Of a DNA stretch of 64,000 nucleotides, positions 41,401 to 48,196 are shown piece after piece. Source of the DNA: JADKBO01 sp965230345 (lineage in GTDB: Bacteria; Bacteroidota; Bacteroidia; Chitinophagales; Saprospiraceae). The notes beneath the pieces are model-generated. The model had not been told where the DNA came from and did no database searches. It saw nothing but the letters and a program-made list of their open reading frames with translations. The position numbers were made by a program, and so were the translations under genes. The stretch spans positions 124,001-188,000 of the forward strand of contig CBDDKR010000002.1 of the NCBI GenBank assembly GCA_965230345.1, in the 5' to 3' direction. Within the stretch, counting starts at the first letter, position 1. Each line of letters begins with the position of its first letter.

Positions 41401-42256
41401 TAGTTGCAGGACCAGTTAAAGCAGTACTATATGGATTAGCCTCATCATTAGTTGGAATTCCCAAGTCAGAATCAAAATCTAACCAATTATAATTGTATGA
41501 TAAACTATTATCATCGATATCAATCATGTATATACCACCAGATCCTAATGGACCTAAACCTGAGTGTCTTTTCAAAAATGAGGAAGTAAACATTTTTCTA
41601 GATTGTCTAGAAATGGCCACGCCCCACACAGATCCAAGTTGAGATCCTACACCTATAATGTCATGAGGAGGTCCTGATCCACCAGGATATCCTGAGTTAG
41701 ATCCATCTCCACTATAGTTGTACCTCATACCAATAAACACATCAGAAGTACTCGCATCTCCAGCAGCAAGAGGGTCTCCATTAACAAAACATGTTGTAAA
41801 CGTTAAAGGGTTTTCTTCAAATGCAAAATCTGCCGGATAATTTAATATATAGTTGTGCACCCCTGGACCATCTGCAATTTGTATTGCTGTACCATAAAGG
41901 TTGCCATTGGCAGCTGGATAATCCAGATTAGGATCCAAATAACAAAATCCAGTAGGAGTTACAAACTCAATTCTTACTGGATAACTAGCAGGATTAAATG
42001 AATATGTTCCATCTGAAGCTGTCGATGTTTGTCCAAGAAAAACATCTTTTAACGGTGGAGTGGCATTGGTATAAAATCTGACTTCGAGATCTCCTCGTCC
42101 AGGCTCACCTGCCTGTTGAATACCATCACCATTAAAATCACGATAAGCCTTACCGGTAATTTGGGCATGTATATCACTATCTATTAAGAATAATGACAAT
42201 ACGATTAGTAGCAAGTACCTCGCATGTTTTGAGTGTAAAAGTTCCATTGAATGCAC
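29444..42256 (-). CDS. Giant T9SS surface protein: SdrD-B, propeller-like, 13 DUF11 domains, HYR block, dockerin-like (4,270 residues)
   Basis: Signal peptide to about residue 32 (HAQ). Then: SdrD-B-like domain (33-115, AYRDFNGDGIQQAGEP); a WD/propeller-like region (about 120-610, WGVAISRQSR, YLYVVNLYDRKLYQ, FDIPDPC); a second SdrD-B (about 625-770); and 13 DUF11 domains (about 774-3,017, each with DLAL, GDTVKF, NQGN, P-x-GL) separated by Asp-rich spacers such as DGDGSGDPNDP and DKDEDDHD that resemble Ca2+-binding sites. HYR/Ig domains fill about 3,017-3,920. A dockerin-like pair (VSTLDLILIQRHILG, then DVNSDERVTASDLVELRKLILG, split here only by a linker) lies at about 3,925-3,985, followed by a cohesin-like segment and a type A T9SS sorting domain (NEPNPW to MISLR). 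ATG at residue 4 is an alternative start. Composition changes sharply near 36.9 kb within this one frame. Likely a long Ca2+-stabilised surface adhesin or stalk; ligand unknown. Confidence 0.93.
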   Translation of the reverse strand: MHSMELLHSKHARYLLLIVLSLFLIDSDIHAQITGKAYRDFNGDGIQQAGEPGRGDLEVRFYTNATPPLKDVFLGQTSTASDGTYSFNPASYPVRIEFVTPTGFCYLDPNLDYPAANGNLYGTAIQIADGPGVHNYILNYPADFAFEENPLTFTTCFVNGDPLAAGDASTSDVFIGMRYNYSGDGSNSGYPGGSGPPHDIIGVGSQLGSVWGVAISRQSRKMFTSSFLKRHSGLGPLGSGGIYMIDIDDNSLSYNYNWLDFDSDLGIPTNDEANPYSTALTGPATNTVTFSPVVGSNTDRGLMPSKLSPSADPAAYEQVGKVSFGDIDISEDGQYLYVVNLYDRKLYQIDLVDPYNPQVPTLADVGTRVKGFDIPDPCVGNQGEYRPFAVKVNRGKVFVGIVCTAQDINSQVVGGINDLTGSVYEFDVATETFEMSPVIDFPLNYRESSGQGWRPWKGQFEGGYFEGPGFPMISDIEFDGSGNMQIAMMDRRGHQMGWQNVNLHGNGTYSIAATGDLLKATRNTANADCAYTIQFSPEFYQDNVHHQEPVNGGLSVHKTANSDNILATFMDPIQIWSGGTMKFDNNTGARINGYTIYYQPGGGIAGPFGKAHGIGDIEAVQEVPLIEIGNSVWLDKDKDGIQDSDENGIENVIVELLNSSGVVIATTTTDASGGYYFNYSNVNDPAAGTSGITGPLPNTSYKLRIATSQFVSGEGVIGGPLENTVPTLVDEVGNGAIDLSDNDADLVGNAYCINITTAQAGQNNHSYDFGLAPLPDLAVSQIVDNSIDYSDIQIGDPVKFKIYVCNQSELFTTAIEVTDYIPAGYSFDAANPSNSMWAFDGGANTAKASIAELPGLEMDSLCIYLLLEDRSNFQDLINVVEISHAEDISGVSLDDEDIDSTLDDDSTNNGGSQFDTPADDYKDGDGSASVLNGVASTDQDNVDPAAVPICDLALTNMIESAPGSIKIGDTVKFVIDLHNQGTVATNNVKVNYTIPAGLSYLSMNDALSPAWTDMGGSAMATWTSNLEQDSSKSLCIYLSVNQVTAAEGFEDAWTTYAEIVSFTDRDDVLAKGDLDSTPDADNTNDSGGNPDDLTDDEIDGDGSGDPTNPTDDSDPLKDEDDHDPAKVSICDLALIVESDKTADYRYGDTIKYLIKIYNQGNGDVTNIDLNGLFGNGLSFLTTVDNTTVGWSSIGNGIDLLSTDVVASADSLIYCLNLQVNSVELENVDTESYLLEMEIESFTNTVSNSPKSDLDSTPDGDLTNDSGGNFSDNTDNEVDGDGSGDPTNPTDDSDESKDEDDHDPVLVSVFDLALKKVAIEEGPYAPGDTVEFAITVYNQGNTTAEDVVITDYLRSGFTFDPTLSPLWTLSGSNLEFSINEILTGDSVVIDLSVIAAVDADPTLSDWWNYAEISEAKDDPVDADSTPDSDSGNDNNVEPGDLDDDVVDGNALIGEDEDDHDPAAIIVGYDLALRKTLVEVGPYSYGDTLTYVLQVFNQGGLPVTNVEVTDYLPCGLTFDASLNTGWILDVDVTTFIVPGPINAGDSASIELKLIPRGCDNPAYNGYYNAAEISDFKDSNGDDPTSGDYDSTTDDDPNNNGNEIDNAVEDVNDEDDSDFEDIDICDLAVVNFVSESNDPVSLGDTVKYSIVIINQGNNDINGATVNGQIPNGLINLDINTTLTPAWSNIGANVVEIQTTNTLAPGERDTVCFYLEIDNLPTEEVTADSWTTVMEITEYLDQNGSVKTIDADSTPDNDPTNDPGGNPEDDTNDEEDGDGSGDPNDPTEDSDPDKDEDDHDSEKVKVCDAASIVELVSTGEVSYGDTLKYIVKVYNQGNDGITNVLLNGEIGSGLEYLPGMNDALGWSEVSEGSLSVELTNAILPGDSSDVCIYLEVLQSTDSDYDTWLINTEIERYEDPNDPGVSKSDIDSTPDDDLDNDSGGNPEDDTDDETDGDGSGDPNDPLEDEDPDKDEDDQDVEDVAICDVSLVNKLSEIDSPLELGDTVKYIVVLENQGNRDIEDVEVLYHIPNGFNYLLINELPEHGWSSDALGSRVTMDGVLRPGSRDTVCIYLELEHLGTDEVTADSWTTIAEVTQFLDDEGLVKTADIDSVSDEDPTNDPGGNPEDDTNDEEDGDGSGDPNDPLEDSDPDKDEDDHDSERIGVCDASVIVYTEASAPHYYGDTIKYVIEVYNQGNDTITNISLQNIKGEGLDFIDHVDHTASGWVETSDTELNVLLEEELGPGDTSRLCVYVEVVADEEVDVNSWEMNVEITSFELPSSPGVSKSDIDSTPDEDPDNDSGGNAEDDTNDETDGDGSGDPNDPLEDEDPDKDEDDQDVEEIKVYDLALIVQIDSMPPVLPVVPGDVIKFRIVLDNQGNTSASGIGLVSHMMPENLSLASHVGNSDWSSVSSSEHVMTYGGPLASGLRDTVCVYYEVVGGAMADIIIWSEITGSTEYGPDCQDADSVYDNDNTNDSGGNANDATDDEYYGDGSGDPTDPVEDSDPDKDEDDHDVAPLDAFDLALKLYHEETTPISLGQEIKYTLELYNQGNFGADSIDIVLYVPTGLELSGHAMNAGWEEVGPGKLMLDYDELLGDHDSTSMCVYMETLIGSSAEDYLLYAEVSYAEDIFDRDMSNLDIDSSYDMDNGNDSGGRPSSGYEQGSALGTNGEDNQIFEAGIIDEDEDDHDPAWVPVMDLATIITVPQIQPVLSGDDVTFCIEVHNQGNLAVGTYRLEDYIPSGFMLSPVDTNGWALVGDSTISLEVDDTLLPGDTSQLKLQLRVLDKVTVLQLVDEVEITYVEDTTGRDMTLLDIDSTPDGDEDNDVGGNPYDDTNDELEESSLDGVDEDDHDPAAPPVLDIALKVETPTDTPVEIGDTVKFTISLYNQGNVDVTNMDITNYIPTGLSYIGHVGNAGWAHTVGDSTAVYTYSDTLGRFSTDTICLYMEVNATATPKTVVNMAEVSYIEDTLGNDISDRDIDSESDDSNGNDKGNDLYSEEDNKLDEFGRYGEDEDDHDQAFVNMCGEMAAHGQVNISLDETCSGQLQASVLLIGDLYPNKLYTLEIRDEDGNVRPTDVFTVSDLGSRFTVEVCLPLCENICTWSEIVIEDKFAPYFTSCVSDTISCVSPLSSALLPEVGDNCGAELVLVDQVYEKIACDSLLLGKYIRKYIAVDGYGNVSLDTCTQEVSIRRTDLSGIVFPDQYIGGNALSCNSFASLPNGAPLPSVTGVPSLNGVALYPFNNSVICNGFVDYEDEVKRFNNDCKVRVTRRWKIGEWHCDTIARREIIQYIEIVDKEGPVLVSPPNMEVSVSGHGCSTEVILPAAAVSDNCSEVVEVYVSTGSGVLNSNGGLISLEVGDHNVVYTAKDACGNIGQTEMRVLVRDELEPVALCETYTTVSLQNTGEVWLQASSIDDGSFDGCGSVEISIRRMDDPCGLTGVSFGDEVGFCCSDAGTHQMVVLRVTDSSGNTNECMVEVEVQDKNVPQVVCPSDMTVTCDYTYDSADPSTYFGSATYANTACPGNIVVRDEVTEEDLDNCRTGNVYRRIEFEFNGSLLTSCEQVIEFESTTPLDSNTIEWPLDYTSSIECSEQDLEPGDLPLDYGYPRVPDGVCNLVGIEKQDQRFDFAGNGSCFKIIRTWSVIDWCGNVNSPTIAEYTHEQVLIVNNSTRPLITSADTLVSICSYDANCSSVPIKLTASATDDCTPLEELQWDYVITLEDGSTLNGNGNDASGLYPIGRHYVEYEVRDKCGNIERTGYEFEIKNCKAPTAYCLSGLSTALVAMDTQGGDGLPDTEMALIEPSMFDNGSVHDCGYPVVLSFSSDVTDTLRSLSCSELGMYGVELWVTDINGNQSYCSTFIEVIDSNDFDFCIQRQSEVSGRISTSRGEWVSASTVHLEGSEDRVTVTDTLGQYGFDQVDEDSDYMVIPHKDGDDMNGVSTLDLILIQRHILGISKFDNPYDMIAADVNSDERVTASDLVELRKLILGLHSAFPNNTSWRFVDEGHSFASMTNPWVEELKEDYAIAALSGDMEIDFVGVKIGDVNGDVETGIRVDDELESRTRETYSVRIEDRLVKSGEEVVLVFAGSTEGLSGYQMEMLLSGLEVKGVSRGGQELTRDSWYVTEEGVLRMVSVEEPGESLEELIRVEVMVEESGRLSDKVRLVSDRLSSEVYEMETLASSSIEIMWEDQEITPGMEVSQNEPNPWITTTSIEIGMPEVGQVVLRVKDVTGKLLLSKDLKLTKGKNMVTIDRDDLPYSGILLYEIEYGDQVVTKKMISLR

Positions 42257-42613
42257 AATTTTATTAAGTAATAATGGACTCTATTACAATCAACAGGTTG
42301 AAAAATATTCAATATATGTGCATATGGGTCTCTTGCCCCACTCAACAAAACACACTAAAAAATAGCATGCTCAAAAGCTTGACGCAATTAACACCAATTA
42401 AATAACCTAGTAAGTATAAACGGAAAAAATAAAGATTAGACGTTCATACCTGATTTTTGCTCCACAAATATATGTAAATAATTTATAATATGTTCTTTTG
42501 TGGCAAAAAAAATACTTTTTACAGCATATTTCTATATTATTCGAGGAAATAAAATGAGGTTAAACGACATAATTTATGTTCAAACACTAATATTGAACTG
42601 GACAGGCTCCAAA
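42257..42613. other. Intergenic region between two giant adhesin genes
   Basis: About 360 AT-rich bases upstream of the 4,270-residue gene, after the terminator of the 1,802-residue gene. No coding frame is supported. It contains a candidate -7 element at 42,465-42,472, which would leave an unusually long leader of about 200 bases. Confidence 0.55.
42465..42472 (-). promoter_or_regulatory. Candidate -7 element for the 4,270-residue adhesin gene
   Basis: On the minus strand this is TATATTTG (TAnnTTTG). Together with its flanks (ACAAATATATGT on the plus strand) it is identical over 12 bases to the element upstream of the ECF sigma gene at 60,976. No -33 TTG is at the right distance. It is about 209 bases from the start codon. 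Confidence 0.35.
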
Positions 42614-42644
42614 TAAAAAAAGGGCTGTCCAAATTGGACAGCCC
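42614..42644 (-). terminator. Terminator of the 1,802-residue gene
   Basis: GGGCTGTCC and GGACAGCCC form a perfect 9-bp stem around AAATT; on the minus strand it is followed by a run of eight T. It begins 27 bases after the stop codon. Confidence 0.93.
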
Positions 42645-42670
42645 TTTCAATACTTAATAAAACTATATGC

Positions 42671-45600
42671 TTAATCTAAAACGATCATTTTCTTCGTTAT
42701 AGAATATCCTTCACCTTCAATTGTAATGAAATAAATTCCTGAATGATCAAAATCTTCAGATGACAACTCTATCTTGTTTACTCCTTTACTAGGGATCAAA
42801 CTATTACGATTAACCAATTTACCAGTCGCTGAGAAAATAGAAAACTCTAAAGGATTTGTATCATAAGTAACTATTTCTATCGCGGCTCTATTTGACCAAG
42901 GATTAGGTTCTACTTCTGATACGTGAATCAAAGTTGATTCGGCTTCATTCCATCTTAATTTGAGGTAATCAATTTCTGCAAGATCACTTGAATAAACTTC
43001 TGCCAAGATTCTATTTTGATTTAAGTTCATGACTTCGTTTAACTTTCCGTCTGTATGCGATTCTGCAACTACATTAATAACGAATTCGGTATTTGGGATG
43101 ACCTCTCTATTCGTATTATTATAACTTACTATCAATTTATCTGCTGTCCAATGATAATCCTCTGCATTCAACCAATTTGCATTCAATGCTAAAATTTCAT
43201 GTGAGTTGATGTCTAACTCAAACTGAAATCCATTTAGATTATTAACCTTATCTAATTTGATATTATACTCAAACTTTTCACCTTTTCTTAAGTCAACATT
43301 GTCAATGCTTAAAGACTTGGATGCATTTCTTGAAGAAGGTATTTGGCCTTGAAAATTGGTCAATGCGTCAAAATTCACATCACCAATTTTAGCTCCAACA
43401 AATTCTATTTCCATATCGGAATCCAAGTTATTAATCAAATAATTCTCTTGAATTGACTGATACCATGGATTTGATGGCAAATCAAAAACTTGAGACTTAT
43501 CTACAAACCTCCATGAAGTATTGTGGGTGAATTCTGTATTTACACCAAGGATTAGTTTTCTTAATTCTACCAAATCAGAAGAACTAATTCGATCATCTTT
43601 ATTTACATCAGCTGCGATGTATACATAAGGATTATCAAACTTTGCCATTTCCAAAATGTGCCTTTGAATCAATATCAAATCTAACGTACTTACTCCATTC
43701 ATATCGTCTCCGTCCTTCGAAGGCACAATATTGTAATTCTCACCAAATGGAAGTTGACCAAAAGTATAATATCCCTCTCCATCTGTAGTTTCAACTCTAG
43801 CTTCACCACCACTCAATTCAACTTGCACTCCAGCAATCATATCACCAGACACACTTTCTACTTTACCATTTACCAAACCTTGTCTTGGCATACAAATATC
43901 TACGTCATTACTATCAATAACATCTACAAAAGTGCTACAGAAACTTGAGTTACCATTGATGTCAGTCACCCAAAGCTCTACATCTACTCTTCCTATATCG
44001 TTACAATCTAATATTAACAAAGTATCGGACAAATCAGAAGAGAAACTTAATGTGACTGGATATCCACAATCATGAGCACTTCCATTGTCAAAAAATTCTG
44101 GCTTTAATACAGCCATTTCAGCATCAGGGATGCTATCATTTCCGATTGTATCCATACCAACCAATGCAGTACTTAATCCCGATAAGCAATAAGCTGTTGG
44201 TGCTTTACAATTTCTTATTTCGAAAGGATAACCTGTACGTTGAATATTTCCACACTTATCTCTTACTTCATAATCTACATAATGTGTTCCTATAGGATAT
44301 AGCCCACTTGCGTCATTTCCAATACCATTAATCGTACTGCCATCTTCTAAAGTTATTACATAATCCCATTGCAATTCATTCGTTGGTGTACAATCGTCTG
44401 TCGCCGATGCAGTTAAGGTAATAGGCACTGAGTTACAATCTGCATTATAACTACAAATACTTACTAATGTATCAGCACTTGTGATGGTAGGAGCAACAGA
44501 ATTATTAACTACAATTACCTGCTCTCTACTATATGTTGGTATGGTATCCGCCAATGAACTTCCACACCAATCGATTACCGTCCATGTTCTAATAATTTTA
44601 AAACATGCACCATTACCTGCAAAATTATAAACCTTGTCTTCCTTTTCAATTCCAACCAAATTACAGAATCCATCGGGTACATCAGGTCGATCAAATCCAT
44701 CAGGAAGATTCTCTGGTTCTAGGTCTTGTTCTGTACATTCCAATGAAGAAGTGTAATCCAAAGGCCAAACAATTTGATTATAAGTCAATGGATTATTTGT
44801 CTCAAACGTAATGGTCTGATGGCAGGTTCTTAATACTTCACCATTAAAAGAAATTTCGATTTCTCTCTCTAAATATCCTGTTCTACAAACATCTAATTCT
44901 TCAGCAGTAATTTCATCCTTCACTTCAAGGTTACCAGGACATGCTGTACCTGTATAATCTACCGAGTCGAAATACGTAGCTGGGTCATTAATATCATATG
45001 TAAATTCACAATTAACCGTAAGGTCGTTTGGACAAGTAATGACAGGTAAATTTTTATCCTGAACTTCGACTTCAACCATACATTCATTAGTATTTCCTCC
45101 TTCATCTGTTACTCTAAGTACAACCATCTGATTGGCACCAACATCTGCACAACAGAAAGCCACTTCATCTGCAAAGGCAGTGCCTGAAATTCCACAAGGA
45201 TCTGTCATCCTACGAATTTCGATTTCCACATCTGTACAATTATCAAAACTTCCATCGTCGATGCTTTCAGCAGAAAGCCATACACTTCCAGTATTTAGAA
45301 CACTTACAGTCGTATATGTTTCACAAAGTGCAACGGGTTCTAATAGATCTCTTACCATTACCTCCATTGTATCCGTTCCTAAATTACCACAAGCATCTTT
45401 AGCAAAATAGACTATAGTATTTAGTCCAACTGGAAGATTAATTTGACCTCCATTGTTATTAATTACTCCACTGCCTGTAGAAATGTAAATTTCAGATATC
45501 TCTGAACAATTGTCACTTACAACTGCTGGATCAATTACAACATCGGCATTACAATCGTGACCATTAACACTAACAGTTATGTCAGCTGGTGCTGAAACAA

Positions 45601-48079
45601 CTGGATCAATTCTATCTACGATTTCCAACATTTGGATAAACTCCATTCTAGCTATCGAATCACAATGCCACTCACCAATCGTCCACCTTCTTTGAACCAA
45701 TGTTTTACAATCATTACTGAATGTTTTCACGTCATCTTCGAATTTCACAAATCCATTACATATAACTGAAGCATTAAATGGGTAAAGAGCAACTCCATTT
45801 AACGTTGGTACTCCCGTCAAGGAGGGATTAGGTGCTCCGTTGTTTAATGGAACAAACGAATTACATTCTAATGCATTTGCACCAGTTCTATTTGTAGGGA
45901 ATACAATTCCTGAAAGATTTGTTCTAGCTACAAAAACTTCTTGAACACAAGTATCTGTACTTACATTTCCAGCTAAATCAACAGCAATCCATCTCCTAGT
46001 ATATTTACCCAATACAACATCGTCACAGTTGATCTTTTCATATACGTCATCCACCAAAACAATATTTGCCATACAATTGTCCTCAGCTGTAGGCCTTCTT
46101 GCTACGTCTAAACTTTCTACACAGGAAATGGTATCCGCTAAGCAGTTACCAACTGTAGGTCTAACATAATCTTCGATGGTAACCCTACCCCAACATGAGT
46201 TTCCTCCACAGAATAAGCTATACTCGAATTCCTCATTGATATGGGTAAAATCGAATGAGTTGGGAATAACATTTCCATGCTCATCTTTTACCTCAATTCT
46301 ACAGCTATCGGGACACCCAAGATCATTATTTCCAATCATATCAAGAGTTATACTTCCTGTACAATCTGCATTATCTAAACTCAAATTGATATTTGTACAT
46401 ACCAATTCTTGAACTTGATATTCAAGAACATTTATAGTAATATTACACGTATCTGCATTATTAGATGTGTCGACCGCATGATACTCTAATATTGTCGTGC
46501 CAATTCCAAAGGCATCACCTGAAGTTAATCCAGTTCCATCTATTTGTTCTACACGATCTAGAGCACAATTATCCGTAGCAAGTGGAAATGCGTATGTAAT
46601 AACACTGTCACACTGACCCGCTCTTAGTTGTACATCAGCTACTGTAGGACAAGTAATGATCGGAGCTTCCACATCACTGACAACGACATTGAATGTACAC
46701 GAATCTGCATTTCCGAATTCATCCACTGCTCTATATTCTACCGATGTAATCCCTACTGGGTAATTTGATCCACTTGCCAATCCGTCAAGCAATTCGATTC
46801 TTGGTCCATCTTCAATTTCAATAATATATCTTGATGTGGTGCCTCCAGGAATATCATACCACCCATCAGCAAATGAACCTCCAAAATCCAATTGAAACAC
46901 ATAATCTCCAGAGATGAACCCTGGTTGACCTATTCCCCAATCAGTATACGTTACATCCTCACCACTTGTCCATTTAAAAGAGTCAAGAGAAGGAGAATAT
47001 CTTAAGCCAATCCAATATAATCCAAATCCAATATTATTATTGATAAAGTCTTGTTCTGCCTGGCTTGTAATACTGACTAAGTGTCCTCCTAGATTTGTTG
47101 CCACATTGTGTGCATCTTCCCATGTTCTTGTTCCAAATAGTGGAGAAACAAAATAGCTATGACCGTTAAACGATCCAATAAATATATGTCCTGGAATACT
47201 AGTAGGTGCTGATATATCACAATTGTCATCTGCTTCAATATCAAAACAAACAACCGCAGTACATCTCGAAGAATCTGCATCCATGGTTACATCTGTACTT
47301 GGACAATCTATCGTAGGATTCTGATTGTCTTCAATAGTAATATCAAATGTACATGTACTTACAACATCGTCACAATCTACTACCTCATACTCAATGGTAT
47401 AAACATCAGGAGGTAAAACATCTCCAATTGATGGACCTGCCGTTTGATTGATTTCTGTAATAGTATATTGAAAATTACTGAATACAGTTGTTGTAAATGC
47501 TACTATATTATTTGATCTTACTAAAAAGCAGAACTGATCTCCTTCTTGCAACTCTAAATCTGTTACTGAGCCATTTTCATTGTTAATTCCTACGCCTGCT
47601 GGAGGATTAACCAATAGGATTGAATCAACACCATTAATGGAAACTCCAGGCTCGTCATTTAACAATTGAACCCCAGCACCATTTGAAGACATTGTAGCTG
47701 CCCAATCAAAGGACATCAATCCATCTACTGGAATTGAAATACACAATTCAGTACTGGTAATCACACCAGATGTTCCATTTTGAGATCCAGAAATTGCTAG
47801 CGAATTTGGAGCTAATGAATTGTCTAAACTTCCATTGGCTCCATTGGTATTAAGAGTCCAATTAGATTCGTCAAACAATCCCGAAAAATTGCTACAATCT
47901 AACTCATACGTAGGAGGTGTCCAAGTAACTGGAGCCTCACACAAATCCTGTATGGTATTAATCGTTATGTCCGATGGTAGGTTACTGACTTCAGCAGGAC
48001 ATTGTGCCAAAGATTGATTAATAGTGATTCCGACAACCAATACAGTTGTCAAGAATCGGGCAACATTGTTAAATCTCAT
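42671..48079 (-). CDS. T9SS surface protein with HYR domains, a C-type lectin-like domain and dockerin-like pair (1,802 residues)
   Basis: Signal peptide to about residue 26 (SLAQ). An HYR-like region (27-290) is interrupted by a C-type lectin-like domain at about 293-422: GHSYFVSP, TWEDAHNVATNLGGHLVSI, YWIGL, TDWGIGQPG and WYDIPGG mark it. The usual EPN/QPD sugar- and Ca2+-binding triplet is QPG here, so classic Ca2+-dependent mannose or galactose binding is doubtful. HYR/Ig domains continue to about 1,450. A dockerin-like pair (VSTLDLILIQRHILE, DVNKDDRISSSDLVELRKLILG) sits at about 1,459-1,514, then a cohesin-like segment (RKGEKFEYNIKLDKV, NGFQFELDI) and a type A T9SS sorting domain (VEPNPW to MIVLD). 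The part after about residue 600 is close in sequence to the C-terminal block of the 4,270-residue neighbour. No propeller or DUF11 part is present. Likely a surface adhesin. Confidence 0.93.
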   Translation of the reverse strand: MRFNNVARFLTTVLVVGITINQSLAQCPAEVSNLPSDITINTIQDLCEAPVTWTPPTYELDCSNFSGLFDESNWTLNTNGANGSLDNSLAPNSLAISGSQNGTSGVITSTELCISIPVDGLMSFDWAATMSSNGAGVQLLNDEPGVSINGVDSILLVNPPAGVGINNENGSVTDLELQEGDQFCFLVRSNNIVAFTTTVFSNFQYTITEINQTAGPSIGDVLPPDVYTIEYEVVDCDDVVSTCTFDITIEDNQNPTIDCPSTDVTMDADSSRCTAVVCFDIEADDNCDISAPTSIPGHIFIGSFNGHSYFVSPLFGTRTWEDAHNVATNLGGHLVSITSQAEQDFINNNIGFGLYWIGLRYSPSLDSFKWTSGEDVTYTDWGIGQPGFISGDYVFQLDFGGSFADGWYDIPGGTTSRYIIEIEDGPRIELLDGLASGSNYPVGITSVEYRAVDEFGNADSCTFNVVVSDVEAPIITCPTVADVQLRAGQCDSVITYAFPLATDNCALDRVEQIDGTGLTSGDAFGIGTTILEYHAVDTSNNADTCNITINVLEYQVQELVCTNINLSLDNADCTGSITLDMIGNNDLGCPDSCRIEVKDEHGNVIPNSFDFTHINEEFEYSLFCGGNSCWGRVTIEDYVRPTVGNCLADTISCVESLDVARRPTAEDNCMANIVLVDDVYEKINCDDVVLGKYTRRWIAVDLAGNVSTDTCVQEVFVARTNLSGIVFPTNRTGANALECNSFVPLNNGAPNPSLTGVPTLNGVALYPFNASVICNGFVKFEDDVKTFSNDCKTLVQRRWTIGEWHCDSIARMEFIQMLEIVDRIDPVVSAPADITVSVNGHDCNADVVIDPAVVSDNCSEISEIYISTGSGVINNNGGQINLPVGLNTIVYFAKDACGNLGTDTMEVMVRDLLEPVALCETYTTVSVLNTGSVWLSAESIDDGSFDNCTDVEIEIRRMTDPCGISGTAFADEVAFCCADVGANQMVVLRVTDEGGNTNECMVEVEVQDKNLPVITCPNDLTVNCEFTYDINDPATYFDSVDYTGTACPGNLEVKDEITAEELDVCRTGYLEREIEISFNGEVLRTCHQTITFETNNPLTYNQIVWPLDYTSSLECTEQDLEPENLPDGFDRPDVPDGFCNLVGIEKEDKVYNFAGNGACFKIIRTWTVIDWCGSSLADTIPTYSREQVIVVNNSVAPTITSADTLVSICSYNADCNSVPITLTASATDDCTPTNELQWDYVITLEDGSTINGIGNDASGLYPIGTHYVDYEVRDKCGNIQRTGYPFEIRNCKAPTAYCLSGLSTALVGMDTIGNDSIPDAEMAVLKPEFFDNGSAHDCGYPVTLSFSSDLSDTLLILDCNDIGRVDVELWVTDINGNSSFCSTFVDVIDSNDVDICMPRQGLVNGKVESVSGDMIAGVQVELSGGEARVETTDGEGYYTFGQLPFGENYNIVPSKDGDDMNGVSTLDLILIQRHILEMAKFDNPYVYIAADVNKDDRISSSDLVELRKLILGVNTEFTHNTSWRFVDKSQVFDLPSNPWYQSIQENYLINNLDSDMEIEFVGAKIGDVNFDALTNFQGQIPSSRNASKSLSIDNVDLRKGEKFEYNIKLDKVNNLNGFQFELDINSHEILALNANWLNAEDYHWTADKLIVSYNNTNREVIPNTEFVINVVAESHTDGKLNEVMNLNQNRILAEVYSSDLAEIDYLKLRWNEAESTLIHVSEVEPNPWSNRAAIEIVTYDTNPLEFSIFSATGKLVNRNSLIPSKGVNKIELSSEDFDHSGIYFITIEGEGYSITKKMIVLD

Positions 48080-48156
48080 TTTAACTTTGTTTTAGGTGAT
48101 TCAATATTTTGTGTTTCGATTTTAAATTGCGTAAGAGTACTGAATGGGTATAAGGA

Positions 48157-48187
48157 TTGGGGTCAAGAATGAAGCTCTCGACCCCAA
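48157..48187 (-). terminator. Hairpin after the 3,816-residue gene
   Basis: TTGGGGTCAAGA and TCTCGACCCCAA pair over 12 bases (one G-U) around a 7-base loop, 10 bases after the stop codon. No T-tract follows on the minus strand, so this may be an attenuator or mRNA-stabilising hairpin between two cotranscribed genes rather than a full terminator. Confidence 0.5.
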
Positions 48188-48196
48188 ATCATTGTA

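Noticed and set aside
42257..42613. A small gene or insertion sequence between two adhesin genes
   Set aside because: No frame with a plausible start and composition, no inverted terminal repeats and no transposase motif are present. I saw no mobile element anywhere in the window.
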